From assembly GCA_963777975.1 (NCBI GenBank), contig CAVZSO010000013.1, positions 1 through 64,000 of the forward strand: a stretch of 64,000 bases of DNA. The letters are read 5' to 3'. Origin of the DNA: CSP1-4 sp963777975 (lineage in GTDB: Bacteria > Chloroflexota > Limnocylindria > Limnocylindrales > CSP1-4). The position numbers and the translations under genes are program-made. The number at the start of each line of letters is the position of its first letter. The first letter of the stretch is position 1. A model generated the notes under the pieces. That model saw only the letters and a list, made by a program, of their open reading frames with translations, searched no databases and was not told the origin of the DNA. Shown one piece after another: positions 46,069-54,920 of the stretch.

Positions 46069-46779
46069 TCAGCCCAACGAGGCGATGAAACGCATCACCG
46101 GCAGCCCGGCGGCGAAGGCGTCGGTGAGCGTGTCCGGCAGCGTCGGTGACTCGACGTCCGCGTCGGCGAGGCGGGTGCCGAAGACGACATCCTTGAGCTT
46201 CAGCCAGGCCGCGTCGGGATCGTCGGCGGCATAGCCTGACGGGACGCGCTTGAGCTGGCCCTCCTCCATCCCGATGCCACCGAAGGCGGCCAGGAAACCG
46301 GGCTCTTCGAGGGCTGCGTGGACGCGAGCTCGATCCTTGACGATGGCGGTCCGGAAGGCGGCCAGGATCGGCGGCTCCGGATGCCACATGCCGCCGCCGA
46401 CGTAGATGTCGCCGGGCGCCAGGTGGAAGTAGCCGCCGGGCCCATGTCGTTCAGCCGCGCCGATGGCGCCGTCCCCGGCCGCGTCCTGCTCGACCCACGG
46501 GAAGCTGGCGCCGACGTTCGTCTTGTACGGCGACTTGTCCTTGGCGAAGCGCGTGTCGCGGTAGATCCGGAACGGCGACCGCGCCGGATCTGCCTGGAGC
46601 GGGATGCCCTGCGCCGCAAATCGGGTGGCGAGCGCCTCGATCAGGGCGACCAGCGGCTCCTTGAGGAGCCGTTCGAACTCCGCCTTGCGGGGCTGGAACC
46701 AGGCGCGGTCGTTGTTGGCCGCCAGGTCGGCCAGGAACTGGATGGCCTCCGGTCGGAAACCGGTGAATGCGCCGCTCAT
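46069..46779 (-). CDS. DUF2461 family protein (TIGR02453)
   Basis: 236 residues. The recognisable sequence begins FTGFRPEAIQFLADLAANND and RAWFQPRKAEFERLLKEPL, with RSPFRIYRDTRFAKDKSPYK as the core signature and GGYFHLAPGDIYVGGGMWHP later. The family is widespread and uncharacterised, soluble, often annotated TIGR02453. A strong AGGAGG precedes ATG 46779. It follows the aminotransferase gene by 11 bp on the same strand, so both are probably co-transcribed. Confidence 0.88.
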   Translation of the reverse strand: MSGAFTGFRPEAIQFLADLAANNDRAWFQPRKAEFERLLKEPLVALIEALATRFAAQGIPLQADPARSPFRIYRDTRFAKDKSPYKTNVGASFPWVEQDAAGDGAIGAAERHGPGGYFHLAPGDIYVGGGMWHPEPPILAAFRTAIVKDRARVHAALEEPGFLAAFGGIGMEEGQLKRVPSGYAADDPDAAWLKLKDVVFGTRLADADVESPTLPDTLTDAFAAGLPVMRFIASLG

Positions 46780-46790
46780 GGTTCCTCCTG

Positions 46791-48134
46791 TCACATCGCG
46801 GTCATGGCGCCGATGGTCGCCACGGCCGCCTCGAGGGCACCCGACAGGGCGTCGACGATGGTCTCGAGCTCGGCGTCGGTGATCACGAACGGCGGGCCGA
46901 TGAGGATCTGGTCGCCGTCGACGCCATCGGCATTCCCCGTCCCGGAGTAGAACAGGACGCCGCGCGAACGCGCCTCGGCGAGGATCGTCTCGGTCAGTCG
47001 GGCGGCCCTCGGGAAGGGCGCGCGGGTCTCGCGGTCGGCCACGAGCTCGATGCCCTGGAGCAGGCCTCGACCGCGGATCTGACCGACGTTGCGGTGGTCG
47101 CCGAGTCGGGCTTCGAGCAGACGCCTCAGGTGTGCACCCTTGATCGCGCTCGCCTCGACGAGCGACTCCGACTCGAGGATCCGGAGGACCTCGCGGGCGA
47201 CGGCCGCGCCGACGACGTGGTGCGAGAAGGTGAAGCCGTGCGTGAAGCCGCCGCGCTCGAGGGCGGTCGCGACCTCGTCGCTGGCGGCCGCGAAACCGAA
47301 CGGCCAGTAGCCGCTGGTGGCACCCTTGGCTGCGACCAGGATGTCCGGCCGGACACCGAAATGATCCATCCCGAACCACGTCCCGGTCCGCCCGAAGCCG
47401 GTCATGACCTCGTCCGCGATGAGCAGCACGCCATGCTCGCGACAGACCTCGGCGATGGCCGGCCAGTAGCCGTCGGGCGGTTCGGCAGCCGCGAGCGTGG
47501 CGCCCACGATGGGCTCGCCGACGAACGCGGCCACGGTGCCCGGCCCGGCGAGCTCGAGCATCTGGGCCAGCTCGGCGGCGGCTTCGTCGGCGCTGGCGAT
47601 GGCATCCGCGCCCGGCTGCCCGGCGCGATAGGGGTACGCGGCGCTGACGTGCCGGAAGCGACCGAGCCAGGCTTCGTAGGGGCGTCGCAGCGGCCGCCGG
47701 CCGGACAGGTCGAGGGCGCCGAGCGTGTTGCCGTGATAGCTGCCCCAGCGGGCGATGACGATCCATCGCTCCGACTCGCCACGAGCGAGGTGATAGGCAC
47801 GCGCCATCTTGAGCGCCGTCTCGATCGCCTCCGAGCCGCCGCTCACGGGGTAGATGGCCGGTCCATCGAGCGGCAGGTGCGCGCCGACCTCCGCCGCGTA
47901 GGCCTCCACCGCGTCCGTGGTGAAGGCGGAGCCATGCGCGTAGGCCAGTCGCGCGGCCTGCTCGGCCATGACCTCGGCGACCGACGATCGGCCGTGCCCG
48001 ATGTTGACGACGATGGCACCGCCGGCGGCATCGAGGTAGGTCCGCCCGTCGGCCGTCTCGATGGTCGAGCCGTACCCACGGACCGCGACGGGCGGATCGG
48101 GCATGGCGCTGCGACGGAAGACGCGTCCGGTCAT
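46791..48134 (-). CDS. class III (aspartate aminotransferase-like) PLP aminotransferase
   Basis: 447 residues. Fold-type I class III transaminase: YPVSGGSEAIETALKMARAY (phosphate site), GSYHGNTLGALDLSGRRP, LLIADEVMTGFGRTGTWFG with the cofactor aspartate, and the Schiff-base lysine in LVAAKGATSGYWPFG. FSHHVVGAAVAREVLRIL and GRGLLQGIELV complete the pattern. Such enzymes act on omega-amino acids, ornithine, putrescine or beta-alanine; the substrate cannot be chosen here. A TACACT box lies nine bases before ATG 48134 on the minus strand. Confidence 0.88.
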   Translation of the reverse strand: MTGRVFRRSAMPDPPVAVRGYGSTIETADGRTYLDAAGGAIVVNIGHGRSSVAEVMAEQAARLAYAHGSAFTTDAVEAYAAEVGAHLPLDGPAIYPVSGGSEAIETALKMARAYHLARGESERWIVIARWGSYHGNTLGALDLSGRRPLRRPYEAWLGRFRHVSAAYPYRAGQPGADAIASADEAAAELAQMLELAGPGTVAAFVGEPIVGATLAAAEPPDGYWPAIAEVCREHGVLLIADEVMTGFGRTGTWFGMDHFGVRPDILVAAKGATSGYWPFGFAAASDEVATALERGGFTHGFTFSHHVVGAAVAREVLRILESESLVEASAIKGAHLRRLLEARLGDHRNVGQIRGRGLLQGIELVADRETRAPFPRAARLTETILAEARSRGVLFYSGTGNADGVDGDQILIGPPFVITDAELETIVDALSGALEAAVATIGAMTAM

Positions 48135-48346
48135 GGTCGGCCGAGTGTACGCGTGGCCGCCAGTCGACGGCTGCCAGAGCGCCTGCGCGACCAGGACGCC
48201 ACGAAGATGCGACGACCGGGGAGGCGATGAAGCCCACCCGGTCGTCGCGGCAGGCCGCCCGGCGGAAGGGGACCGAGCGCCTTGGCACGGTGCGCTGGGT
48301 CCGAGCTCGGGCCGCCTGTCTAAGGGTCCTCAGGCCCTGTGTGGCC

Positions 48347-48361
48347 GACGCCCTCGGCGTC
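48347..48361. terminator. hairpin at end of sulfur operon
   Basis: GACGCC and GGCGTC (48347-48352, 48356-48361) form a 6-bp stem with a 3-nt loop that includes the stop codon of the SQR-like gene. A second AGGG-CC/GGCCCT hairpin lies just beyond (48323-48338). Together they probably end the operon. Confidence 0.4.
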
Positions 48362-49518
48362 TAGACGCGGCCCTTGGGGACGGTATGCCAGTAGGTCTTG
48401 TTGAAGACGACCTTGCCGAGATGCCACATCCGGTTCGGCTTTGGCGGCCGCGGCGGGTGGTCGTAGTCGAAGCGCAGCAGGGTGCCGCGCCCGTCCCCGA
48501 CCTCGAAGAAGCACATCACGCGCCCCTCGTATGAGCCGGCCTTGGCATTCGGCTCGACACCCTTGACGGTGGCGGCGATCCGTTCGGCCACGACGGGCGC
48601 CTCGAAGTGCGCCGTCGAGCCGGCCTTCGAGAGCGGCAGGTCCGTGGCGTCGCCGAGGGCGTAGATCTCGGGATGGCCAGCGACCTGCAGGGTGTGGCGG
48701 TCGGTCGGCAGCCAGCCGCCGGGTGCCGGTGCCAGGCCGGCATCGATGACCACCTGCGCACCGCGATGCGGCGGCACCAGGACGAGCAGGTCGTAGGGCA
48801 GCTCCTCGCCCTCGAGGCTCTCCACGACCTTGCGGTCGGGGTCGATGGCCTCGACGTTGAAGAACGTGTGCAGCTCGATGCCCTTGTCGGCCAGGATGGG
48901 CGTGGCCATGTCGCTGACGCTCTCGATGGTGAAGGCACGGCCGATGGGCGAGCAGAAGTGGATCTCGCTCTGCTCGCGCAGGCTGCGCTCGCGGAGCTCG
49001 GCCTCGATGAGGAAGGCGACCTCGAGTGGGGCCGGCGGACACTTGTAGGGCATGCCCGCGATGCCGATGACGATGCGCCCACCGGTAAAGGCGTCGAGCG
49101 CGTGGCGCAGCTTGAGCGCTGCCTCGGCGGAGTAGAAGTGGTGGGCCTCGGCCTCGAAGTTCGGGATCAGCTCGGGAACGATGCGGGAGCCGGTCGCCAG
49201 GACCAGCTGGTCGTAGCCCAGCCAGCGGTCGTGCGTCAGCTGGACGATGCGCTTCTCCGGGTCGATCTTCAGGACCTCGCCGACGACGAGCTCGACGCGG
49301 TCGTCGAGCAGCGAGCTCTCTGGCCGCTGCAGGCGCTCGGCGCGCTCGCCGCCCATGGCGATGTACATGAAGCCCGGCTGATAGACATGCGACCCGTCGC
49401 TGTCGACGACGGTGATCGAGACATCGCGTGACTGGAGCTCCGGCCGCAGCCGCTTGACGAGGAGGTTGGCGGTCAGGGTCCCCCCGACGCCTCCGCCGAT
49501 GATGAGGATCCGATCCAT
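48361..49518 (-). CDS. sulfide:quinone oxidoreductase-like FAD protein
   Basis: 385 residues. FAD-binding Rossmann motif ILIIGGGVGGTLTANLLVKR at the N-terminus, second nucleotide site RIVIGIAGMPYKCPPAPLEV carrying the conserved SQR-type cysteine (KCPPAP), and C-terminal IYALGDATDLPLSKAGSTAH. The protein resembles type III-VI SQR or NDH-2-like proteins that reduce quinone with sulfide or related donors at the membrane face. A second redox cysteine is HFCSPIG, and a third CFFEVG lies late. It is the last gene of the ArsR-DsrE-TusA-DsrE2-TusA operon, which strongly supports a sulfur role. Confidence 0.85.
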   Translation of the reverse strand: MDRILIIGGGVGGTLTANLLVKRLRPELQSRDVSITVVDSDGSHVYQPGFMYIAMGGERAERLQRPESSLLDDRVELVVGEVLKIDPEKRIVQLTHDRWLGYDQLVLATGSRIVPELIPNFEAEAHHFYSAEAALKLRHALDAFTGGRIVIGIAGMPYKCPPAPLEVAFLIEAELRERSLREQSEIHFCSPIGRAFTIESVSDMATPILADKGIELHTFFNVEAIDPDRKVVESLEGEELPYDLLVLVPPHRGAQVVIDAGLAPAPGGWLPTDRHTLQVAGHPEIYALGDATDLPLSKAGSTAHFEAPVVAERIAATVKGVEPNAKAGSYEGRVMCFFEVGDGRGTLLRFDYDHPPRPPKPNRMWHLGKVVFNKTYWHTVPKGRV

Positions 49519-49552
49519 GGTGACGTCCTTCCGCGGCCGCTCCGGGCGACCC

Positions 49553-49831
49553 TCAGCGCAGCTTCTCGACCACGATCTCGTCGCAGCCGTCGATGCTGGT
49601 GATGCCGACCAGGCGATGGCCGGCCTTTTCGACCCACTTGGGGATGTCGATCTTCGAACCACGGTCCGTGGACAGGACGGCCAGTACGTCACCGACCTGG
49701 GCCTCGCGGATGGCCCGGATGAGCTCCATCAACGGCCCCGGGCAGTAGCTGCCGCGGGCGTCGATGGTCCGTGTGATGGTCGGGGCATGCGCCTCGATCG
49801 GTGGGGTCATGGTCTCGAGCATCGTGCTCAC
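49553..49831 (-). CDS. tusA: TusA-like sulfur carrier protein (first copy)
   Basis: 92 residues, beta-alpha-beta-alpha-beta-beta fold. The active-site motif is TIDARGSYCPGPLMELIRAI with cysteine in CPGP, which carries persulfide sulfur. A 20-residue N-terminal extension precedes it. DRGSKIDIPKWVEKAGHRL and a further cysteine in IDGCDEIVVEKL follow. The second cysteine is unusual and could accept sulfur from a DsrE partner. It sits 34 bp upstream of the SQR-like gene and downstream of dsrE2. Confidence 0.88.
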   Translation of the reverse strand: MSTMLETMTPPIEAHAPTITRTIDARGSYCPGPLMELIRAIREAQVGDVLAVLSTDRGSKIDIPKWVEKAGHRLVGITSIDGCDEIVVEKLR

Positions 49832-49888
49832 GATCCTTCCTGGCCGGGCGACTCCTGGTGGCGGGCGGCCCGGCCTGCGTCAGCGGTC

Positions 49889-50446
49889 TCAGATGAAGAG
49901 CGAAGCGGTGCCGGGCTGGGTCATCAGCTCCAGCACGGTCGCGGCGCCGGCGGGCTCGCCGAGGCCATCCATCATGTCCTCGGCTTTGAGGCCGAACATG
50001 TCCATGGTCATCTGGCAGGGGATGAATTCGACGCCCATGGCCTGGCAGGCCTCGAGCAGCTCGCGCGGTGACGCCACGTGGTACTGCTTGGAGAGCTTGC
50101 CCATCATCCAGGGGCCCATGCCCATGAAGTTCATCTTCGAGAGCCCGAGGTGGTCGATGCCGGGACGGTCCATCAGCGAGAGCATCTTCTGCATCCAGTT
50201 CTCGCCGACGATGCGCTTGCCATCCCTGACGAAGGGCAGCAGGCCCCAGAAGGTGATGAAGACGCTCGTCTTGTAGCCACTGGCGGCGGCCGCGCTGGAC
50301 ATGATCAGGGTCGGCATGATGCGGTCGTAGGAGCCGCTCCAGTTGACGATGACGAGGCCCTTGGTCTCGATGGCCGGCTCGGGCTCGATGGCGGGCTTGA
50401 GGTCGATCGTCGGTCGGACGACGACCGGTTCGGCGAGGAGGGTCAT
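49889..50446 (-). CDS. DsrE2/DsrE-DsrF-DrsH-like protein
   Basis: 185 residues. Core beta-alpha DsrE fold: GLVIVNWSGSYDRIMPTLIM, YKTSVFITFWGLLPFVRDG, a membrane-proximal Met/Gly-rich segment SKMNFMGMGPWMMGKLSKQ, and the conserved cysteine in GVEFIPCQMTMDMFGLKAED. The family (DsrE2, DUF1111-like annotations vary) sits with TusA in sulfur-oxidising and sulfur-mobilising clusters, where it accepts or hands on persulfide. A 30-residue Glu/Pro-rich N-terminus precedes the core. Located between the two tusA genes. Confidence 0.85.
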   Translation of the reverse strand: MTLLAEPVVVRPTIDLKPAIEPEPAIETKGLVIVNWSGSYDRIMPTLIMSSAAAASGYKTSVFITFWGLLPFVRDGKRIVGENWMQKMLSLMDRPGIDHLGLSKMNFMGMGPWMMGKLSKQYHVASPRELLEACQAMGVEFIPCQMTMDMFGLKAEDMMDGLGEPAGAATVLELMTQPGTASLFI

Positions 50447-50456
50447 GGCGTTGGCC

Positions 50457-50693
50457 TCACTTCCTGACGATGAGGAAGCGGTAGGTGCCCGCGTCCTGGC
50501 TCGACTCGAGGAGCTGGTTGCCGGTCGACTTGGACCACGCTGCGAAGTCCTTGACGGCGCCGGCATCGGTGGCCAGCACCTCGAGGACCTGTCCGCTGGT
50601 CATGGTCTTGATGGCCTGTGCCGTCTTGACGATCGGCATCGGGCAGGACAGGCCGCGTGCGTCGACGACCTGGTCGATCTGCGTGAGGGTCAT
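50457..50693 (-). CDS. tusA: TusA-like sulfur carrier protein (second copy)
   Basis: 78 residues, minimal TusA. The motif is VDARGLSCPMPIVKTAQAIK with the persulfide cysteine in CPMP, then VLEVLATDAGAVKDFAAWSK and a C-terminal LIVRK strand. It is shorter and nearer the family norm than the first copy. Ribosome site AGGAAGGAT lies about eight bases upstream of ATG 50693. Two different TusA proteins in one operon suggest a directional relay. Confidence 0.9.
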   Translation of the reverse strand: MTLTQIDQVVDARGLSCPMPIVKTAQAIKTMTSGQVLEVLATDAGAVKDFAAWSKSTGNQLLESSQDAGTYRFLIVRK

Positions 50694-50711
50694 GGCGTCG
50701 ATCCTTCCTCG

Positions 50712-51125
50712 CTAGATGAAGACGACGGGTCCGTCGCCCGCCGCCAGATAGAAGGCCGTCACCCCTTCGACGTCGTCGACGAGGGGGTCGAGGTCGGCCG
50801 CCTCCAGGTGGAGGAGGTCCATGGACAACGAGCAGGCCTGGATATCGACCTCGCCGATGTCCTTGGCCTGGCGCAGGGTTTCGGCCCAGGAGGCCTGTCC
50901 GGCTGCCCGCAGCGCATCGACGGCCTCGCGACCCCCAGGGCCAGCCTCGGGCGCGAGCCCATGGTCGGCCTCGATCCGATCGGCGCGGAAGGCATCGAGC
51001 GCCCAGTACTGCAGGAAGACGTGCACCGGCCGGCCGAGGGCCGCAGCGCCGGCGGCAAGGACCGCGGCCGCATTGAGCTTGTCGTCGGTGCCGCTGAAGA
51101 GGACGAGGTTGATGGGCTCCGGCAT
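50712..51125 (-). CDS. DsrE-family protein
   Basis: 137 residues. DsrE fold with NLVLFSGTDDKLNAAAVLAA at the start and the conserved cysteine in IQACSLSMDLLHLE (about residue 94-107), the persulfide-carrying position of DsrE3-type proteins; DGPVVFI ends the last strand. It starts five bases after the ArsR stop with GAGGTAA as ribosome site, so it is the first structural gene of the sulfur operon. Confidence 0.85.
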   Translation of the reverse strand: MPEPINLVLFSGTDDKLNAAAVLAAGAAALGRPVHVFLQYWALDAFRADRIEADHGLAPEAGPGGREAVDALRAAGQASWAETLRQAKDIGEVDIQACSLSMDLLHLEAADLDPLVDDVEGVTAFYLAAGDGPVVFI

Positions 51126-51130
51126 GGTCG

Positions 51131-51496
51131 TTACCTCGAGATGGTGGCCAGCGGCGTTTCGATGGCCGCCGCGCTGTGGGTCTGCGTGCGGGCGGAGAGG
51201 CCCGCGAGCCTCGCCAGCCGCCGTTGGAGGACGCCGCGCATCAGGTCGCAGGCAGCGACCACGTCGGGGTCCGCGAGTCGGTAGTGGACCTCGCGCCCGA
51301 GACGCTCCGCCTCGACGATGCCGGCAGCCTTCATGACCGCCAGGTGCTGCGAAACGTTCGGCTGGCTGACGCCCATCTCGGCGGCCAGCCGGCCGACGTC
51401 ATGGGGGCCGCTGGCGAGGATGTGGATGATCTCGAGCCGCCGCGCATTGGCAAGCGTCTTGCAGGTCTCGGCCTGGAGCTCGTAGATCGCGTCCAT
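51131..51496 (-). CDS. ArsR-family repressor, putative thiol/persulfide sensor
   Basis: 121 residues. Winged helix with CKTLANARRLEIIHILASGP, recognition helix MGVSQPNVSQHLAVMKAAGI, wing REVHYRLADPDV. Only two cysteines, C12 and C83, which flank the DNA-binding core (alpha-1 and alpha-5). A disulfide or polysulfide bridge between them would be a redox switch analogous to, but differently placed from, the SqrR/BigR pair. No CVC metal motif. First gene of the operon; a 16-bp palindrome lies 18 bp upstream. Confidence 0.85.
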   Translation of the reverse strand: MDAIYELQAETCKTLANARRLEIIHILASGPHDVGRLAAEMGVSQPNVSQHLAVMKAAGIVEAERLGREVHYRLADPDVVAACDLMRGVLQRRLARLAGLSARTQTHSAAAIETPLATISR

Positions 51497-51514
51497 GCCT
51501 GCAGCATCGGTCGT

Positions 51515-51530
51515 ATGCGCATCTGCGCAT
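51515..51530. promoter_or_regulatory. palindromic operator of the sulfur operon
   Basis: ATGCGCATCTGCGCAT is a perfect 7-bp inverted repeat (ATGCGCA/TGCGCAT) with a 2-nt spacer, 18 bp before the ArsR start codon. This is the normal size and position of an ArsR-family operator. Confidence 0.7.
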
Positions 51531-51796
51531 CAGTGCCGTCGGGCCCGCTGGTGGGGGCCGTGGGTCACATGACGAGCCGACGGACACGCGGATCGGTCGT
51601 GGCAGGCCATCAGACGGGCGGTGGCCGCGCGCTGAGCAGCCGCGGGCCGTGGCTCTGGCGCGGACGTTTGGGGCCGATCGGACCCTTGCCGGCGGGCACA
51701 GCGGCCGTGGGATTCCGTCGCGGACGAGCGCAGCATCGGCCTGTACCTCGCGCCCGCCCGGATCGACGGGCGAGGACCGAACGGAGCGCAGTCACG

Positions 51797-52198
51797 ATGA
51801 AGAAGATCCTGCTTGCCTACGACGGAGGCGAGGCGTCTCGGCGGGCGCTCGGGACCGCCGCAGACCTGGCGCATGCCCTGGGCGCGTCGGTCAGCGTCGT
51901 CAGCGTCGTGCCGACCCATGGTGGCCGGCTGGGGATGGATCCCTGGGATGACAGCGAAGTCCACGCCAAGGAGCTGGTCGAGGCCCGCACGCTCCTCCGC
52001 GAGCGCGGCGTCGAGGCGCAGCTGCTGGAGCCAGTCGGCGAGCCGGCGGCAACCATCGAGCGCATCGCCCGAGAGGGTGAGTACGACACCATCGTGATCG
52101 GCTCGCGCGGGCTCAATGCGCTGGAGCGCGTCCTTCAGGGCAGCGTTTCCGAGCATGTCGCGACGCACGCCGAGTCGACCGTCGTCATCGCTCGCTGA
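51797..52198 (+). CDS. universal stress protein, UspA family
   Basis: 133 residues, single Usp domain: MKKILLAYDGGEASRRALGT at the start and the ATP-binding motif TIVIGSRGLNALERVLQGSV then SEHVATHAESTVVI (G-2x-G-9x-G-S/T pattern) at the end. It is the ATP-binding subtype. It is divergent from the sulfur operon with 300 bp between the starts. Role: stress-associated nucleotide-binding protein. Confidence 0.9.
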   Translation: MKKILLAYDGGEASRRALGTAADLAHALGASVSVVSVVPTHGGRLGMDPWDDSEVHAKELVEARTLLRERGVEAQLLEPVGEPAATIERIAREGEYDTIVIGSRGLNALERVLQGSVSEHVATHAESTVVIAR

Positions 52199-52271
52199 CC
52201 CTTTCCGGCGGGCAACCAGCGCCGGTCGCGACCTTCGGGCCGTGGCCGGCGCTCGCTCGTCCTGACGGGGC

Positions 52272-54061
52272 TCAGTCCGAGCCCAGGATCCGATCGACCG
52301 ACAGCGCACGCGGATCGGTCCGGAGGTGGACCACGTTGACGCCGTCGGCCGCCAGCGATGCAGCGAGGGCGTCATCGACATCGCTGTCTCGCTCGACCCG
52401 CCAGGCACGGGCCCCACAGGCCTCGGCCACGGCCGCGAAGTCGATGGGGCCCAGATCGGTGGCCACGACGCGGCCGGGATGCGAGATCTCCTGGTGCATC
52501 CGGATGGTCCCGTACATGGCGTTGTCGAAGACGAGCGACGGTCAGTCGGAGGCCCTCTCGGACGGCCGTCTCGAGCTCGGCCATGAGCATCGCGAAGCCG
52601 CCATCGCCGGCCAGCGCGACGACCGGTCGATCCGGCATCGCGACCGCGGCGCCGATGGCCGCCGGCAGCGCGTAGCCCATCGCGCCCGAGGTCGGCCCGA
52701 GGAAGCGACCGTGTCGGGGGATGGGCAGGTAGCGGGCGGCCCAGCCACCGAAGTTGCCGGCGTCGGTCGTCAGGATCGTGCCATCGGGGAGTCGCGCTCG
52801 CAGGCTGCGGATGACCGCCGCCGGGTCGACACCCTGGGCCGGTGGGGTCAGCAGGGATGCCCGAACAGCCAGCATCCGGGGCAGCAGTTGCGGCGACGTA
52901 CGCAGCGCGGCTGGCGTCGTTCATGTCACGTCGTGCGCCTGGCGCCGCTCGCTCCGTGGCATCGGTCGCGCCGGCGGCCCTCAGGCGCTCGAGGGCCAGG
53001 GCCAGGAACCGCCCGGCGTCGGCTCGAACGGTCAACGAGGGCGCTGGCCGACCGGCGAAACCGGGCTCGAGGTCGATGTGGATGACGCGCTGGTCTGCGG
53101 TCGGCACCGCGTACCAGAACGATGTCGGCTCGGAGAAGCGCGTGCCGATGGCCACGACGAGATCGGCCGCCAGGAGACGCTCGCGCACGACGGCTGGCGC
53201 GGCATAGCCGGTCATCCCGAGGTACAGCCGATGGTCGTTGCCGATCACGTCGGGCCGGCGCCAGGCAGCCATGACCGGCGTCTCGGTCGCCTCGGCGAAG
53301 GCGGTCAGCGAGGCGGAAACACCCGGGCCGTGATCGTCGCCGTCCCGGCCCTGGTCGGGATCCAGCGCATCGGGTCGATCGAAGGCCCCGCTCAGCCGCA
53401 CTCCGGCGCCGGCGACGATGACGGGCGTCCGTGCACTGGCCATGGCCTCCAGGACGGCGTCGACCTCCAGCGCCGATGGCTCCGGCCGGTCCGGGAGGCG
53501 GGCCTCGACGACCAGGGCACCGGCGATCGGCGCATCGAGAACATCCTCGGGCAGCGCGATGAGCACCGGCCCCGGGCGTCCCGAGCGGGCCAGCTCGACC
53601 ATGCGGGCCGTCTCCGACGCCAGGCGATCGGGGTCGTCGATCTCGACCGCGGCCTTGCACAGCGCGCCGAAGGTGGCCACCTGGTCGACCTCCTGGAACG
53701 CCTCGTGACCGCGGTAGGCGCGTGGGACCTGCCCGATGAGCGCGACCAGCGGGGCGGAGTCCTGGCGTGCCGTGTGCAGCGCGATGGCCAGGTTGGCGGC
53801 CCCGACCGCTCGGGTCGCCATGGCCACGGCGGGGCGGCCGGTCAGCTGGCCGTAGGCCTCGGCCATGAAGCCCGCGCCACCCTCGTGGCGCGTCGCGATG
53901 GTCCGGATCGGGGCATCGTGGAGCGCGTCGAGGACACCCAGGAAGCTCTCGCCGGGGACGGTGAACGCGTGCCGGATGCCGGCCGCGGCCAGCGTCTCGA
54001 CGACCGCGCGGCCGCCGGTCGGGGAGGGGTCGCGGCTTGCCGTCCGGTCACGATCAGGCAT
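52272..54061 (-). CDS. TPP-dependent enzyme, acetolactate synthase-like (frameshifted)
   Basis: About 596 residues when corrected. N-terminal TPP-pyrimidine domain with the catalytic glutamate in TRHEGGAGFMAEAYGQLTG, central domain PVIVAGAGVRLSGAFDRPDA, C-terminal TPP-pyrophosphate domain ILTTDAGNFGGWAARYLPIP and VVALAGDGGFAMLMAELETA (GDG motif). The asparagine part of the GDG-N motif and MYGTIRMHQE lie in a third frame. Frames change near 52885 and 52540. Homologues include acetolactate synthase, glyoxylate carboligase and sulfoacetaldehyde acetyltransferase. The sulfur neighbourhood is suggestive, but residues do not settle the substrate. Confidence 0.82.
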
Positions 54062-54214
54062 CGGCGCATGGTAGGCCGTCGGCTCTCGAGCCGGCACGGT
54101 CGAAGGTGACCGACGGCACTGTCGCCGACCGACCGCCGCGCGCAGGCTGACGACGGTCGGGCGCCGCGCGCCGGCCGGGAACGGGCCCACCCAGCGTGCC
54201 CGGAGGAGGCCGTG

Positions 54215-54781
54215 ATGCTGCTGCGCACCCACTCGATGCTGCCGATGCCGACGGCCCCGATGCCCGTCAACGTGCCGATGAGCGCCCTGCTCGACTGGCT
54301 GGGCGCCCACGGGATCGCCTACGACCTGCACGAACACCCCTTGGCCTTCACCGCCCTCGAGGCAGCCCAGGCCGAAGGGCTCGACCCGCAGGTCTTCGCC
54401 AAGACCCTGGCGGTCAGCCGCTCCGACGGTCGCCGGGCGCTCATCGCCATCGAGGCCAGCGACCATCTCGATCTCGACGCCGCCGCCCGACTCCTCGACA
54501 CCGACCGGATCCGGTTGCTGACCGAGTTCGAGCTGCTCGATCTGGCGCCGAGCTGCGATGTCGGCGCCCTGCCACCGATCGGCGACCTGTTCGGTGTGCC
54601 CGTCTTCGCCGATGTCGCGCTCCTCGACGTCGATCGCATCACCTTCCACGCGGGCTCGCACCGACACGCCGTCCGACTCACCCGCCGTGACTGGGAACGA
54701 GCGGCCAGGATCCGCTTCGGGCATGTCGCCACGAGGTTCGACCCGCTGGCGGCGGCGCTCACGGAGTGGACCTGGTATTGA
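54215..54781 (+). CDS. YbaK/ProX-domain aminoacyl-tRNA deacylase-like protein
   Basis: 188 residues. YbaK/EbsC domain: LLDWLGAHGIAYDLHEHPLA, QVFAKTLAVSRSDGRRALIA with the conserved lysine (FAKTL), and PPIGDLFGVPVFADVALLDV with the GxxP-like loop. Family members remove mischarged amino acids from tRNA(Pro) and related tRNAs. A GGAGGAGG ribosome site precedes both GTG 54212 and ATG 54215; the ATG is used. Stand-alone gene. Confidence 0.85.
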   Translation: MLLRTHSMLPMPTAPMPVNVPMSALLDWLGAHGIAYDLHEHPLAFTALEAAQAEGLDPQVFAKTLAVSRSDGRRALIAIEASDHLDLDAAARLLDTDRIRLLTEFELLDLAPSCDVGALPPIGDLFGVPVFADVALLDVDRITFHAGSHRHAVRLTRRDWERAARIRFGHVATRFDPLAAALTEWTWY

Positions 54782-54920
54782 CTCCGGTCTGAGGAGCACC
54801 GGCGAGCGGCTTCGGCCGCGGTCAACACGTTCAAGGAGCCTCGCTTCGCCGGCCTTCGTCGATCGTGCGCCATGCTGTGGCGGTGACGCCATCGGGGTTC
54901 GACCGCGGACGGTCCAGCGC

